The notes under the pieces: model-generated
Databases searched by the model: none
Seen by the model: only the letters and a program-made list of their open reading frames with translations
Told to the model about the DNA's origin: nothing
Source of the DNA: Anaeromyces robustus
Taxonomy: Eukaryota > Neocallimastigomycota > Neocallimastigomycetes > Neocallimastigales > Neocallimastigaceae
DNA length: 64,000 nucleotides
NCBI GenBank assembly: GCA_002104895.1
Contig: MCFG01000029.1
Span: 62,001-126,000, forward strand
Direction: 5' to 3'
Made by a program: the position numbers and the translations under genes
Shown: positions 10,925 through 23,993 of the stretch, in pieces
Layout of the letters: each line of letters opens with the position of its first letter
Numbering within the stretch: position 1 is the first letter of the stretch

Positions 10925-11812
10925 TTAATGATGTTTGTGACCTTTCTTATCTTCTTTACCTTTCTTATTTTCTTTAGTATTCTTTTTGTTAAGAAGTTCT
11001 AACATTTTGTTAGCATAACGCTCACCTAAAATACGGTAACTTTCACTACTAAAGTGAAGGTCATCACCTCCATCATCTAAACCTTCAGCAGAAATAACAT
11101 GAGCAGTTGGAATAACTTCTGGAACCTTCTTAATAACATCATTATGAAGACCACAAATACCATCATATTCAGAACGAACAACTTCACCAACAAGAAGTGG
11201 AACATCCTTAGCCTTTAAGTGTAATTCCTTAAGAAGAGCTTCATAAACAGCCTTAACACGTTCTGGCCAATCTTCTTGTCCATTGTTAGTTTCACCTTGG
11301 TGAAGAAGAACACCCTTAATAACACCAGCTTTTTGAGCTTTCTTAGCCATATTAACTAAACGACGGAATGGATTACCACCATAACGTTCAATTCTACCTT
11401 CCATCCAATCTGGAACAGAGTATTCTTTGTAATTAGCTTCTTCGAAAAGTTGAATATCACAACCAGCAATAGCAACTGGAACAACACCAACAGTAACTTT
11501 TTTTGGTAATTTTTTAGTTAAAGTACGACCAAAGTAATCAAGTGGACCTAAATTACCATAACAGTTAACAATTGGTGGAAGAGCAGAATACCATTGACCT
11601 AATTTACGTCCCATACAATTATCAGCAGTTGAAATTAATTTGAAACGTTTATCTTCAACTCTATCTTGAACTTCAACATTACCTTGACCTTCCATATTAG
11701 ATTGACCAAAGGCTAAATAAATATGGAAATTTGGATCTGGTTTTGAAATTTTTGGGCTTGCCATAACAGTTAAAGCGGCAGCTAAAAATGATACAATAAA
11801 GCCAGCTCTCAT
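10925..11812 (-). CDS. Secreted SGNH/CE6-type carbohydrate acetyl esterase
   Basis: 295 residues in a single exon, clearly less AT-rich than its surroundings. A signal peptide (MRAGFIVSFLAAALTVMASP) is followed by one catalytic domain of the sialate-O-acetylesterase/CE6 type. The nucleophile block is AFGQSNMEGQG with Ser38. The middle block is LLHQGETNNG at about 169-178. The C-terminal Asp/His block is DDLHFSSESYR at about 250-260 (D250, H253). CE6 enzymes remove acetyl groups from xylan, and an Orpinomyces acetylxylan esterase of similar size is in this family. Neither a dockerin nor a carbohydrate-binding module is attached. Instead it ends in a Lys/His-rich tail. Bacterial origin by transfer is likely for the family in gut fungi, but that is inference here. 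Confidence 0.9.
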   Translation of the reverse strand: MRAGFIVSFLAAALTVMASPKISKPDPNFHIYLAFGQSNMEGQGNVEVQDRVEDKRFKLISTADNCMGRKLGQWYSALPPIVNCYGNLGPLDYFGRTLTKKLPKKVTVGVVPVAIAGCDIQLFEEANYKEYSVPDWMEGRIERYGGNPFRRLVNMAKKAQKAGVIKGVLLHQGETNNGQEDWPERVKAVYEALLKELHLKAKDVPLLVGEVVRSEYDGICGLHNDVIKKVPEVIPTAHVISAEGLDDGGDDLHFSSESYRILGERYANKMLELLNKKNTKENKKGKEDKKGHKHH

Positions 11813-12098
11813 TTTTGATTATATTTTATTTTATTTTATTAAATATTATTTTATTTAATTAATTTTATTTTAAAATTATTATTCAATAATAATTTATTTC
11901 AATTAAAATTAAAATAATAATACTTATTTATTATTATTTTTTTTATTTGTTTTTATTAAAAAAAAAAAAAGTAAACGAAGACAATTTTTTTATATTTATA
12001 TGTATTTCTTTTTTTTATTTAATTAATATTTTATTTAAATATTTAATTTAATTTAAATTTTATTATCATTTTCATATATTTTTTATCTTCAATTTAAT

Positions 12099-12129
<31 letters not shown>

Positions 12130-12154
12130 TTTGTTTTTATTTATTTATTTGTTT

Positions 12155-12221
<67 letters not shown>

Positions 12222-13827
12222 GAATATAATTTTTTTTTACTTTTACATTATTTAATGTAACCCTCCTTAATATGTAAATGTGATAAATACAAATTTTTTT
12301 TTACATTACACAAACCATTATTATTATAGCAATATTCGTTACACAACTTAAAAAATTAATTAAAAAAAATAAATTAAATTTTAAACAATGTAAAGGAAAC
12401 CAATAGATTTCTAAGGAAAGTGAAATTAATATGGAGTGATTATTTGTTATGCTTATTAATTTTTTTTTTATTATTCATTAATTTATATTTTATCTGATAC
12501 TTAATAAACTTTATTTAATATTATTTATTAATTAATATTTGTTAAATTATGTATATTACAATGAAATAGTTTTAAAAAATAATTTTAATTATTATAATTT
12601 CCACTGATGAACAAACAATTTTAAAAATTTAATTAAAATCTATTGATTAGTGTTAATATTTTTATTTATTTATTTTACTATTATTATTAACTATTATTAT
12701 TAACTATTATTATTAACTATTATTTTAATACTACTATTATTATTAACTATTATTATTATTATTTATTATTTATTACTTATTATTATTTTTTATTTATTAC
12801 TTATTATTATTGTTTTTTTTTTATTTATTATTTATGGATTAAAATTAATCATTATATTTTGAATATATAATATCATATAAAAGTAACATATAATAATATA
12901 TGATAATCTATATTTATAATATATTTGAATTAAATAGGATTTAATTAAAATTTTTTAAAATTTAATTAATTTTTTATTGTTTTTTTTTTTTATTGTTTTT
13001 TGATTTTTTTTAATTATTATTTATTAATTATTATTTATTAATTATTATTTTAATTTTTAATTTTTTTTAAGGAATACAAATCGATCAAAGATAAATCATC
13101 TTTTATATCTTTTTAGAGCGTTTGTTTTGTTTCTAAATGCATTTAATTATTTTATTATTTTTAAAAACACAAAATATCAAATAAATATAAAATGTCATAA
13201 ACCACATTTAATTCATTAAATAAATAACTAAATAAATAAATAAATAATGATTTTATACTAAATTATAAATATTTATTTATAATAATAAAATAATATTAAT
13301 AATCGATATTTAAATAATAATATAAGTGGCGTATAAAACTAAAATAAAATATTTTAATTAATATGCCATAATGTTAATAAATTAAATTAGTATTACGATT
13401 TATAAAATGAAATGATTTCTATCCATAAAATCTCTAAAATAAAGTGATAATACGATATCGATTCACGACACGAAACAACATTTATATTTAATAATCCAAC
13501 ATTACCTCTAAATATTAAAATGAGACAAAAGTTAATAATCATTGAAACAAAATATAAAGAAATGATATTGATTATTAATAATTAAAAAATATGATTGAAG
13601 ATAAAATTAAAAAATTATTAAAAGTTATAAATTAAAAATTAAAATTTTAAAAATTAAAAATTAAAACTAAATGACTTAAAAATAAGTTTAAATAATATTA
13701 AATAGGTTTAAATAATATTAAATAATATTAAATAATATCTTTTCTTTTATCATCCAACAATTTATTCTTTTTTTTATTACTCTGTGTTACGGTTACCCTT
13801 TTCAATAAGCTTTTTTTTATTATTTGA

Positions 13828-13858
<31 letters not shown>

Positions 13859-14388
13859 TAAAAATAAAAATAAAAATAAAAATAAAAATAAAATTTAATC
13901 CAATAAAAAAATATAAAAAAAATCGTACCATTGAATTTTTTTATTCATCTATTATTAAATAAATCTTTTTAATAATTTTTTATTTAAATAATAATTGTTT
14001 GTTTTAATATTGTTATTTAGCACTTGATGATCTTGATGATATACCTTATTAAAAATATATTTAATAATACCTTTTTTTTATTTAATATAAATATTTTTTA
14101 TATTTTTATTAATTTTACATTGTTTTTTAAATTATAAATAGTAAATAATAAATAATATATAATAATAATAAAAGTTTTCTTTTTTTTTTTTTTTGGTATG
14201 TTTAATATACAATATATAATTTAAAAAAATTTTTATTTATTATTAAAAATTTTATTATTCAATTTTATTTTTTATATATATACGATGTCATGTGACTAAT
14301 TAGAACAATAACCCTTTATATATTAAGGAGAGATTTAACAATGTTTTATTATTCTCTTTTTATTTATATATATATATATTATTATTAA

Positions 14389-14432
<44 letters not shown>

Positions 14433-14585
14433 ATTATTAATTATTATTATAATTATTATTGTAATAATTATTATTGTGAATTATTATTATTAATAATTAT
14501 TTATTATTTTATTATTATAACGTTTATTTGATTATTATTATTATTAACTATTATTATATTATAATGATTATTGATTGTTACATTA

Positions 14586-14622
<37 letters not shown>

Positions 14623-14625
14623 TAA

Positions 14626-14656
<31 letters not shown>

Positions 14657-15345
14657 TAAAGCCATGTAATATAAAATTTAATCTAAATAAAAATTACATT
14701 TATATATATATTTATTTATACATCCCTTATGGATTATACTTATAATACTTCTTTTATAATAATAAATAACAAATAATAAATAATAAATAATAAATAAAAA
14801 TAAAGAAAAATTTATATTTTTATTGAATAAAATAAATAATTATAAGATAAATATTAATTATAATATTTATTTTATTTATGATATTCTATCACAACACTTT
14901 TATTAGTGAAATTTTATCTAAAATTCAATCTATCTGTTTTTCTTTTAATAGATGTTATTAATATATATATTTTAATAGAATATATATATATATATAAATA
15001 ACTTTTTTTTTTATTTTTTATTTTTTTAATTTTATTATTAATACATATGTTTTATAATAATCAATGAAAAATATTTTTAAAAAGCTATATATTTAAAAGG
15101 TTTTTTTTTTTTTTTAAATGATAATATTCTTTAAATTTTTAATAATAATTAAAAAAAAATAACTTTTTTGTTTTATTTTATATTATATATATAAATCATA
15201 TATATAAATATTCTTTATATTTATGTAAAAATTTATATATTTGTAAAATTAAAACTATTTCCATATTGAAATTTTATTATTTATAAATTGAATGATAATA
15301 ATGGAGAAGAAAAATTAACAAGAAAAAAAAATAGTTTTTTTTTTA
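11813..15345. other. Long gene-free A/T-rich region
   Basis: No coding region seen on either strand. It holds a (TTTA)n array at about 12096-12221, (TAT)n arrays near 12675-12800 and 14385-14640, and a (TAAAAA)n array at 13828-13895. A slightly more complex stretch at about 13320-13560 has scattered G and C but no open frame of note. Confidence 0.5.
12096..12221. repeat. (TTTA)n microsatellite
   Basis: Tetranucleotide array interrupted twice by TTTGTTTT. Confidence 0.85.
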
Positions 15346-17052
15346 TTAATAATGCATATTAACTAATTCTTTAAGATTTTGTAATAGAACAATATTTTCT
15401 AAATCTTTTTTAGATAATTTATTTTTGCTAATAAATCTTTTATTTTAAAATTATATAAAAAAAATATAAAATATTTTTTAATTAATATTTATTTTTATCA
15501 ATAAATATAAATATATATAAATATTTTTTTTTTTTAAAACTTACAAAGTTTCAATGTTTTTAAAATGTTTTAAATAATATAATGATGTAGATTTTTCTTT
15601 ATCATATAAATTAATATCCCTACATTTAAATATTTAGTAATAAATATTAAATAAATATTTTATTATAAATTATATTTTTTGATTATTATTTGATAGATTA
15701 TATATACATATATTTTTTTTTATAATATGAAAAAGTAAATGAAATTATAGAATTTTTTAAATATTTACAATTCTTTTAAGTTTTCAAGATTTTCAACAGA
15801 TTTAAAGTCTAATCCTTCTTCAACATCAGATAAAGATCTATATTTAAAAGGATAATTTTTATTTTATTTTATTAATAAGACGAATAAGAAAAAAAATTAT
15901 ATATATAATTTAATAAATTTAAAATTTTTTATTTATTTATTTTTTTTTTGTTTTTTCTTTTATTAACTTACAAAAATTGGAGATTTTTTAATTTTTCTAA
16001 ACCATTGATATCCTCTTGAGTAAGATGAGCTCCTCCTAATGATCTATATATTATTATTAATGTTATTAAAGTAAAATAATAATAATAAAAATAATAATAG
16101 TAAAGATTAATGAAAGAAATATTTTATAAGAAAAAAAAAATTTAAATAAACTCTTTTTTTATATATATAAAATATTAATATATAATATATATATAGTTTC
16201 AATTACAATTTTTCAATAGATATTGGAAGGTTTAATATATCTTTTTCATTAAAGCTTTCAATACCCCAAATTGTTCTATTCATTTAAAAATAAAAAAATA
16301 AAAAAAAAAAATTAAAATAGTATTAATAATTAATAATATAAAATAATGATATAATCATATTATTTAAATATATATATTTTAATATTCTTATTATTTTTTT
16401 TATTATATTTACAATTCTTTTAAATTCTTCAAATTTCCAATATTACTTGGTAAACCTTGACTATGTTCTGAGTCATCACTTATATATCTACCATTAAAAT
16501 AAAATAAAAAAAAAAACAAAAAATAAATATAAGTTTTTTGTGTTTAACATTATTATTTACTATTTATTATCTTTAATTGTATAAAATAAAAATTATTTAA
16601 TATATATAATATATATATAGTTTTTATAATAATTACAATGTTTCAATTGTATCAAAGGACATTATTTTATCAATTTTTTCTTTTTCAATTTCATTAATTA
16701 AATATAAGGACCTAATAAATACATTTTAAAAATAATTATAAAAACATTTGTTTTTATTATTACGATTTTTAAATTTTTAAATTTTTAATTTTTAATAATT
16801 TTTTTAAGAAAAAATAAAATATATTTTAAATATATTTATAGAAATTTAATTTATTAAAAAATATAAAGAATAAAGAATAATTTCTATTTACAAATTTGTC
16901 ACTCTTCCATCTGAATTTTCTTCACAATATCTGTCTTTATCAGGTAAAATATTATTTGTGATTTCTTTACAATCACCTATATAACCATAGTCTTTTCCAA
17001 ATAAAAAACTATAAAGAGAACCAAAGTAGGGAACAAATTTAAGTAACTTCAT
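15346..17052 (-). CDS. Eight-exon leucine-rich repeat protein, one LRR per exon
   Basis: Reading the minus strand from ATG 17052, I infer exons 17052-16892, 16711-16637, 16487-16413, 16275-16207, 16043-15972, 15837-15769, 15619-15545 and 15436-15346 (stop). Lengths are 161, 75, 75, 69, 72, 69, 75 and 91, joining to 228 residues with no stop. Every intron is phase 2 with a GTA donor and an AG acceptor, and cuts a Leu codon (TT|N) at the same place in the repeat. The N-terminus is signal-like (MKLLKFVPYFGSLYSFLFG) followed by a Cys-containing cap (GDCKEI, DRYCEEN). Repeats include GLPSNIGNLKNLKEL, INGLEKLKNLQFL and KSVENLENLKEL. No transmembrane segment follows, so it may be secreted or intracellular. 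The function is unknown beyond LRR-mediated binding. Confidence 0.8.
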
Positions 17053-18647
17053 TTTTTGAATAATTTTATTTTATTTTATTTTATTTTATTTATTTTTTTA
17101 TTTAATTTTATTAATTAATTGATTATTTATATTTCTTTTTTTTTTTAAAAAAAATCTTTTTAATTATTATTATAATTTTTTTTAATGATATTAGATTAAT
17201 TTTTTTTTCTTAAAAAATAATAAATTTTACTTAATTAAATAAATTTATGATTATATATTATTATATTATTATTCTTTTATATTATTATGTTTTATTTTTG
17301 TTATTGTTATTTTTGTTTTTTGATTTTAAAATTAAAAAAAAAATTAATTCTTTTATATACTTTTTTTTTTTTTTTGTATATATATTTGTTTATTTGTTTA
17401 TATATTTTTAAAAATCCACTGTTAATTTTTTTATTTTATTTTTGTTAAACATAAAAATATTAATCTAATAAAGATAATTAAATTTCAGCAAATGATTTTT
17501 GAACATTCAAATTAATTAAATCGTTTTTCTGTATTAAAACTTTAAAAAAAAAAATTATAGAATCTACCATAGTTTATTTTTTTAGCGAATCAAATTTGAA
17601 CATTAAATTTTAAATATTTCTCTTTCAATAATTAAAATTTTTAGCCAATTTCAATATATATTAAAAACTTTTCCTTGTATTCTATGATATTCTCCATTTA
17701 AATAATAATAAAAACAATAAAATATTTTAAAGTTTTTTACTTTAATTTTTTTTTCTTTTGTATTCCATAAATCAATTTTAAATAATTGTAATGATGGAAA
17801 CAAAATTTTATATTATATAATAATAATAATAATTAATTAATTTATAAATTAACAATACTATGAAATAATTTAATAGCTAAAATAATTTTTTTACAGACTA
17901 AAATAATTTTACAGAATATATTAAAATAATGATAAGAAAAAAAAAAAAAATAGAAAAAGAAAGAAATATTTGATAATATCTAATAATTCATTTTTAGATG
18001 TTTTTTCTTTTTTCTTCTCTTGTTAATATTAAGATTATATTTATATATCTTATTTGAAACAATTTTTTAATTCTAAATTTTTATCTTTAAGAAATAAATA
18101 ATAATAAAATATATTTCAAAAGATAATATTTATTTTTAATATTTAATTTATATTAAAAACTCTTATTTAAAAGTATTATTTTTCAATATATTTATTAAGA
18201 GAGTTTCAATATACCTATCAAATTAAAAATATATTCATTGAAACTTTCAGAATTTATCAAAATATAATAAATATTACTATTTAATAATGCATTTATCATA
18301 ATTCTTTTATTTAAACTTTATTTTTTTAAATTATTATTTATTATTATTTTTTAAATTATTATTTAAAAGTTTAAATAAAATAATGGATATATAATAATAT
18401 AAAACATATTTTCTGTATAATAATCATTATTAAAAAAATATAACAAATAAAATTTTTATTTTTATTTCCACTAAAACTTATTTTTAATAACGGTATTTTA
18501 ACCATTTTTATTTTTTTTTTCTTTATTTGTTTCAAATTTAATTAAATATTAAGCTAAAATAATCATTTACTTTTTTTTTTTTTAACATATAATTTGACTT
18601 ACCTTGAAATATATTATGTAAATCAATTATACTTTTTTCATTTCATT

Positions 18648-18680
<33 letters not shown>

Positions 18681-19788
18681 TTTTATTAATAGTTTTCATT
18701 TAAAATTGTTCTTTTATTACTGTATTTTATATATTATTTTTTTATATAATCATTATTACAACTATTTTATCCCTTTAAAATTGTTATTTCATGATTTTTA
18801 TATATCTATATATATAATATATCTAAAAAAAAAAATTAATTTATATATATTATATATATCATTTAGTTTTTATTTGTACATTTATTTATTTATTTATTTA
18901 TTTACATTTTTTAATTATTTTATTATTATTTTTTTTAAAATAATTTTTTTTTAACCTTTACTTTTAAATATCTAAATAAAAAGTCAAAATAATAATAAAA
19001 TATATGTTTTTTTAATCAAGATAATAAAATCAATTATTATATAATTTATTTGTTATTTTTTTTTTGTTATTATTATGAAATAAAATGATTTAAATCTTAA
19101 TATTTCTAAGTAATTTAGAAATATCAAAAATAATTTATGTGCAAATACAACTCATGGATAAAGGGATAAAGGGAATTATTTACTTATATCATAAGATTTA
19201 GTTGGTTTATTCAAGACAAAGGATTGTGTTATTTAAGAATTTAATTAATAAAAATGGTATCTTTTTTTTTCTTTTTTTTATAATGATAATAATAATAATA
19301 ATATTTTTATAATACATATCATTTTATTTTAAAAAATAAATAATTAAACCAAACCAAACCATATAAAAAACAAACAAGAAACAAAGTAAAAACAAATGAA
19401 CAAAACAATACAAAATTATTAATTTTGCATAGACTAATTTATTATATATAATTTTTATATATTTATTTTCCCATTCTATAATAATGGTATATTTGATACT
19501 GGGGAATAATATAAAACTTTTTTTTTCTTTTTTTTCTTTTTTTTAATTATTTTCTTAAATTAACATTTACAAAAATTTAATTATCAAAAAATAAAAATCA
19601 ATATTATTATTTATAGTAAAATAACATTATTTATTATTTAAAAAAATATTTCTTACTATTACCATTATCATTATTATAATTGTTTTTTTTTGTTATTTTT
19701 TAAATTTTTTTATATTTTATTTTTTTATTTTTAAATTTTTTTTATTTTTTTTATTTTTTTTTTATTTTTTTTTCTACGTTTTTCAATT
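17053..19788. other. Gene-free spacer between two minus-strand genes
   Basis: A/T-rich with poly-T tracts. A short more complex stretch lies around 17460-17700, and another at about 19080-19250 contains a GGATAAAGGGATAAAGGG duplication. No supported gene. Confidence 0.45.
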
Positions 19789-20586
19789 TTAATTTTCTGT
19801 AACTGGTTCAAAAAGACCAAATTTTTCACAAGCATTATATATACCATCTTTGTCTACATCAGTAGTAACAAAATCAGCTTTTTCTTTTAATTCTGGTATT
19901 GCGTTTCCCATGGCTACACGAATCCAACCATCATCAGTAAACATGGAAATGTCATTCATAGCATCTCCAAATACTAAAGCATCTTCAGGTTTTGCTCCAA
20001 AATATTTAAGTACTTTATTTATTCCAAATGCTTTATCTGATGGTTCAACATAAAGATATTCTTTGAAAAAACGACACCATGGAAGTTCTGATAATGATTT
20101 TATTGAATTTTCAACAGGGTATGGACAAACAATATATGCTTTATAAATTTTATCATAATTTCTTGGATCTAAATCAGGAACAATACGACTTTTCATATAT
20201 ATATCATGAGTAATATTTTCAAATCGTTCATCTTTTACAAGACGGGTATCTGAATTATCAATTTGAATACCCCATGGAATATTTTTTTCTTCACATTCAT
20301 CTATGAGAGCAATAATTTTTTCTTTTGAAAGTGGTGTAATATCAATAAGTTTTCCATCAATTGTAACACCATAACCTCCATCACTTACCATATTTTCAAA
20401 ACCAAGTTCTTCCATAAATGATACGGCCATAGCTTGAGAACGTCCTGTAGCAATGCAAAGAAAATGACCTGCTTCTTTTAATTTTTTTAAAGCTTTTTTT
20501 GTTGATTCTGGAATATAAGTATTACCATATCCACCTGCAGCAAGAGTACCATCAATATCAAAAAATAAATAACGTCTTTTTACCAT
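19789..20586 (-). CDS. Cof-type HAD superfamily phosphatase
   Basis: 265 residues in a single exon. All four HAD motifs are visible. Motif I is FFDIDGTL (nucleophile D10, acid D12). Motif II is CIATGRS (T46). Motif III is the Lys in FGINKVL (K190). Motif IV is VFGDAMNDISMF (G206-D207, N210-D211). The large insert between motifs II and III is the type IIB (Cof) cap. Such enzymes dephosphorylate small sugar phosphates or cofactors in the cytosol; the substrate is not predictable. There is no signal peptide. The compact, intron-free, bacterial-looking form suggests acquisition from a gut bacterium, which a phylogeny would test. Confidence 0.9.
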   Translation of the reverse strand: MVKRRYLFFDIDGTLAAGGYGNTYIPESTKKALKKLKEAGHFLCIATGRSQAMAVSFMEELGFENMVSDGGYGVTIDGKLIDITPLSKEKIIALIDECEEKNIPWGIQIDNSDTRLVKDERFENITHDIYMKSRIVPDLDPRNYDKIYKAYIVCPYPVENSIKSLSELPWCRFFKEYLYVEPSDKAFGINKVLKYFGAKPEDALVFGDAMNDISMFTDDGWIRVAMGNAIPELKEKADFVTTDVDKDGIYNACEKFGLFEPVTEN

Positions 20587-21856
20587 ATTGTATTAATTTT
20601 TAATTTTAAAATTTATTTACAAATGTTTTTATTATTTTAATAGTATTATTATTATTCTTATTATTTTAATATAAATAGTAAAAAAGAATTTAAGTATTTA
20701 TATATGATTTATAATTAAAAAAAGATTTTAATATAAAAAATGGATATATAATTAAATATAATTAATTATTATATTTTTTTTATTGATATATAATTTTAAT
20801 AGAAATAAAATAAAATCTAATATATTAATTTATATTATTAAAAGTATATTCCATTTTTTAATCGTTATTAAAATATTTTATTATTATTTATTATTATTTA
20901 TTATTATTATTATTATTATTGTTATTATTAAACTAAAATTTTCTATAATTTAGATTGTAAAGAAATATAAATATAAATATAAATATAAATATATAAATAT
21001 AAATAGTATTATAAAAATATAACGTAAAAATAAAATAATAATTATGTGTATATCAATATCAATTATATTACTTAGCAATTATATTATTGCTTTAACTACA
21101 TATAAAATTACAATATTTAAATAGTAGTATCTCAATTTATATATATTACAAATATTAATATGATAAGATATATAAGAATAAAAATTAAAAAAAATTAAGT
21201 ATTTGTTTTAAAAATAATTAAAATAAATGTATTAATGCAAAAAAAAAAAAAAAGAAAAAAAAAAAAGAAACAAGTATTTATATATTCTCTAAAAGTGTAT
21301 ATAAAGTAATATAATTTTTTTTTCTTTTTAATTTTTTCAAAGTATATTTTATTTTATTATTATTTTTTAATAATTCAATAAATAATAAAAAAAATTTATT
21401 TATTTATTTATTTATTTATTTATTAATTTATTTATTAATATATTTATTTGTTTTTATTTATTTATTGTATTTATTTCTTTATTATTTATTTATTGTATTT
21501 ATTTCTTTATTATTTATTTGTTTATTTATTTTTTTATTATTTATTTGTTTATTTATTTATTTATTATTTATTTGTTTATTTATTTATTTTTTATTATTTA
21601 TTTGTTTATTTATTTATTTTTTATTATTTATTTGTTTATTTATTTATTTTTTATTATTTATTTATTTATTATTTATTTATTTATTTATTATTTATTTATT
21701 TATTTATTTGTTTATTTATTTGTTTATTATTTATTTTATTATTATTTATTACTTTTATTTTATTTTATTTTATTTTTTATTATTATATTTTATTAGATTA
21801 ATCATTTTCTAATAATTAATTGAATTTTATTAAAAGAAATATATATATATAAGTTT
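20587..21856. other. Spacer with tetranucleotide arrays
   Basis: Upstream side of the HAD gene, then a long TTTA/TTTG array at about 21395-21770, immediately 3' of the LOR gene. The array gives artefactual Phe/Leu/Tyr-rich frames. It has a counterpart (inverted) at about 48600-48950, part of the duplication. Confidence 0.55.
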
Positions 21857-22465
21857 CTAACGATAGCGTACATTTTTATGACGTTTAAATTGTTCATAAT
21901 TACTCATATATATAATAGCAAGTGCCATTAAAAAAATATAATCAACACCAGGTGTCATTTCAAGAGTATATTCAGAATGTGAAGTTTTTGATTTCATTCT
22001 CATAATTTTATATATCATTGGGGCATTTTCCTTTTCTTTTCCAACAAATAAACCAGCAGAACGAAAATATGATTCTATATTGAAATCGAGAATTTCTTTT
22101 CTTTCCATTACTATATTATAATATTTTATTATAAATTTTTTGGCAACCGTTGAATTTTTTTTTACTGTTTCAATTAATAATTTACCATTTTTTTTATCTT
22201 TTCCAGAATAAACTTCAAAATTATTTCTTATATTGATTAATGGTATGTTATTTCTATCATAGAGAACACATTTTGAAAAAGAACTATGACCAGTAAATAA
22301 TACTTGTCCATCAACACTTTTAAAAACATATTTAGGTTTTTTGATACTATGATGTTCCATAATTAACAAGACTGGTGCTTGAAATATAAAATTTGGATTA
22401 ACTACAGCAATATCTGTTGGTGCTTTTGTGATTTGTTTTTTAACTTGATTATTATAATAACGCAT
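21857..22465 (-). CDS. LURP-one-related (LOR / tubby-C-like) domain protein, intact copy
   Basis: 202 residues in a single exon with no signal peptide. The whole protein fits the LOR fold: an N-terminal strand region (NPNFIFQAPVLLIMEHH), repeated short strands ending in turns (FKSVDGQVLFTGHSSF; VLYDRNNIPLINI; NFEVYSGKDKK) and the C-terminal hydrophobic helix preceded by TPGVDYIFLMALAIIYM, which matches the PGVDxxxxxAL motif of the family. LOR proteins resemble phospholipid scramblases and tubby domains. Their biochemical role is not established. Two damaged copies occur in this window (30390-30650 and 47946-48554), so this is probably the functional member. A short run of about five TTTTA units lies directly upstream of the start. 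Confidence 0.8.
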   Translation of the reverse strand: MRYYNNQVKKQITKAPTDIAVVNPNFIFQAPVLLIMEHHSIKKPKYVFKSVDGQVLFTGHSSFSKCVLYDRNNIPLINIRNNFEVYSGKDKKNGKLLIETVKKNSTVAKKFIIKYYNIVMERKEILDFNIESYFRSAGLFVGKEKENAPMIYKIMRMKSKTSHSEYTLEMTPGVDYIFLMALAIIYMSNYEQFKRHKNVRYR

Positions 22466-23816
22466 TTTATTTTATTCTATTTTATTTTATTAAGTTATTT
22501 ATTATTTCTTAAATTATTTAATTTTAATTTTAATTTTACTTTTACTTTTACTTTTAATTTTACTTTTAATTTTACTTTTAATTTTTATTTTAATTTTAAA
22601 TTATATATACATATATTTTTTGAAATTTATATTTTTTAACATATATATATATTTGATATATATAAATGTTTTATTATTTATATATATATTTGTATATATA
22701 AATGTTTGAATATTATTTATTTATTTATTTATTTATATATATTTCTTTTATATTTTTTTAATTTTTTTTTTTTTTTTTTTTTTTTATAGAAAAAAAAAAA
22801 GAAACTTTTTTATTTATATATTACATGTATTGTTACACTAAGACGTATTAATTATTTTTAATTTGACAAAAAATTTACAATTAAATTTAAATCTATAATT
22901 ATTTATTATTTATTAATATATACGTATAAATCTATAAAAACATGAAAATAACTTTTAATACCATAATATTTTGATATTTTAATAATATTTTTATTAATAT
23001 AATTAGTAACACTTATTATAATTTTACTTATTAATAGTTTTACTACTCTTTAGAAACATAAACATTAAACTTATTTCATTTGAATTCTTTGAACCTTTAA
23101 AATTAAATGTATATATTTTTACGTATATCATTGAATAAATAGGAGATTTGTATTTTTAAACTTTTTTTTTTACTTTTTTTTTTTTTTATTTTTTAAATTG
23201 ACCACATTCATAATTATAATAAAAAAATTATATAATTAATAATATATTATATATATATTATTAATAATAATTTAATAAATAATTATATATATTAATATTA
23301 TATATTTTTATTTTATATTTTTTAATTTATTTTTTTATTTTTATTTTTTTATTTTTCCATTTTTTTTTTACTTTTCAATAATTATTATAATTCATTTAAT
23401 TCATTAGTGTAAAAAATATATCAATATTTTGTGTAACGTTATACTAATGAAATTTAATATAAATATAAATATTAGGAAAAGTCTAGGTTTGATTCAAGTA
23501 AAATAAGGGTTTATTACTTTTGTTTATTTTTTTTTTTTTTTTAAATTATAGATTAGAATTAATTTTTATTTAAAATTTATTAATTTCAATTAAACATACA
23601 TGTGACATATAGATTACATTAAAGAAAGGAATATATATATAATACATGAAATGTAAATTAAATACAAGTAATAAAAGATACAAGAAATAAAAAAAATTTA
23701 TTACAGATATTAATCAAATTAAAAAAATATTAAATAAATAAAAAGGAAAAAAATTAAGCTTTAACCTCTCCAATTCAATGAATGAGATACCATTCGAATT
23801 CGTATCGGAATAAATT
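22466..23816. other. Upstream region of LOR copy 1
   Basis: TTTTAA/TTTTAC mini-array at about 22515-22600, then A/T-rich DNA that matches the right duplication arm up to about 23530. No gene seen. Confidence 0.5.
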
Positions 23817-23993
23817 CTATGCCTTATCTTTTCGACGTTGACGGAGTGTTCTTATACCAATTGAGAAGAATCCGAAAGGATATATTAACAATTTGCAAAA
23901 TAACAGTAAGGAAATGCGACAGACCCAAAATATCCGGAACGGAGATTCGAATGAATTATTAATAAGTTGTACATACCACTGATTCTGTTCCAT
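23817..23993 (-). CDS. Possible small membrane protein (58 residues) in an arm-specific insertion
   Basis: ATG at 23993, stop at 23817. The base composition is much less AT-rich than the surroundings, and the codons are not low-complexity. The product has an N-terminal polar part (MEQNQWYVQLINN), a hydrophobic core (RISLLLFCKLLIYPFGFF) and a basic tail (RTLRQRRKDKA), as expected of a one-pass or hairpin membrane peptide. It lies in roughly 750 bases missing from the other duplication arm. I recognise no family. It could equally be a decayed exon: a short acidic frame (EDSDEDYEDN) lies about 100 bases upstream on the same strand. Confidence 0.4.
   Translation of the reverse strand: MEQNQWYVQLINNSFESPFRIFWVCRISLLLFCKLLIYPFGFFSIGIRTLRQRRKDKA

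Noticed and set aside
18706-18954. 82-codon Phe/Ile/Tyr-rich frame
   Set aside because: Low-complexity translation of spacer.
21448-21812. Three overlapping Phe/Leu/Tyr-rich frames
   Set aside because: TTTA/TTTG simple repeat open in all frames, with no initiation context or conserved feature.
23480-23510. GGTTTGATTCAAG, considered as a tRNA T-arm
   Set aside because: No flanking cloverleaf could be drawn. The sequence is part of the duplicated intergenic DNA (also near 43900).
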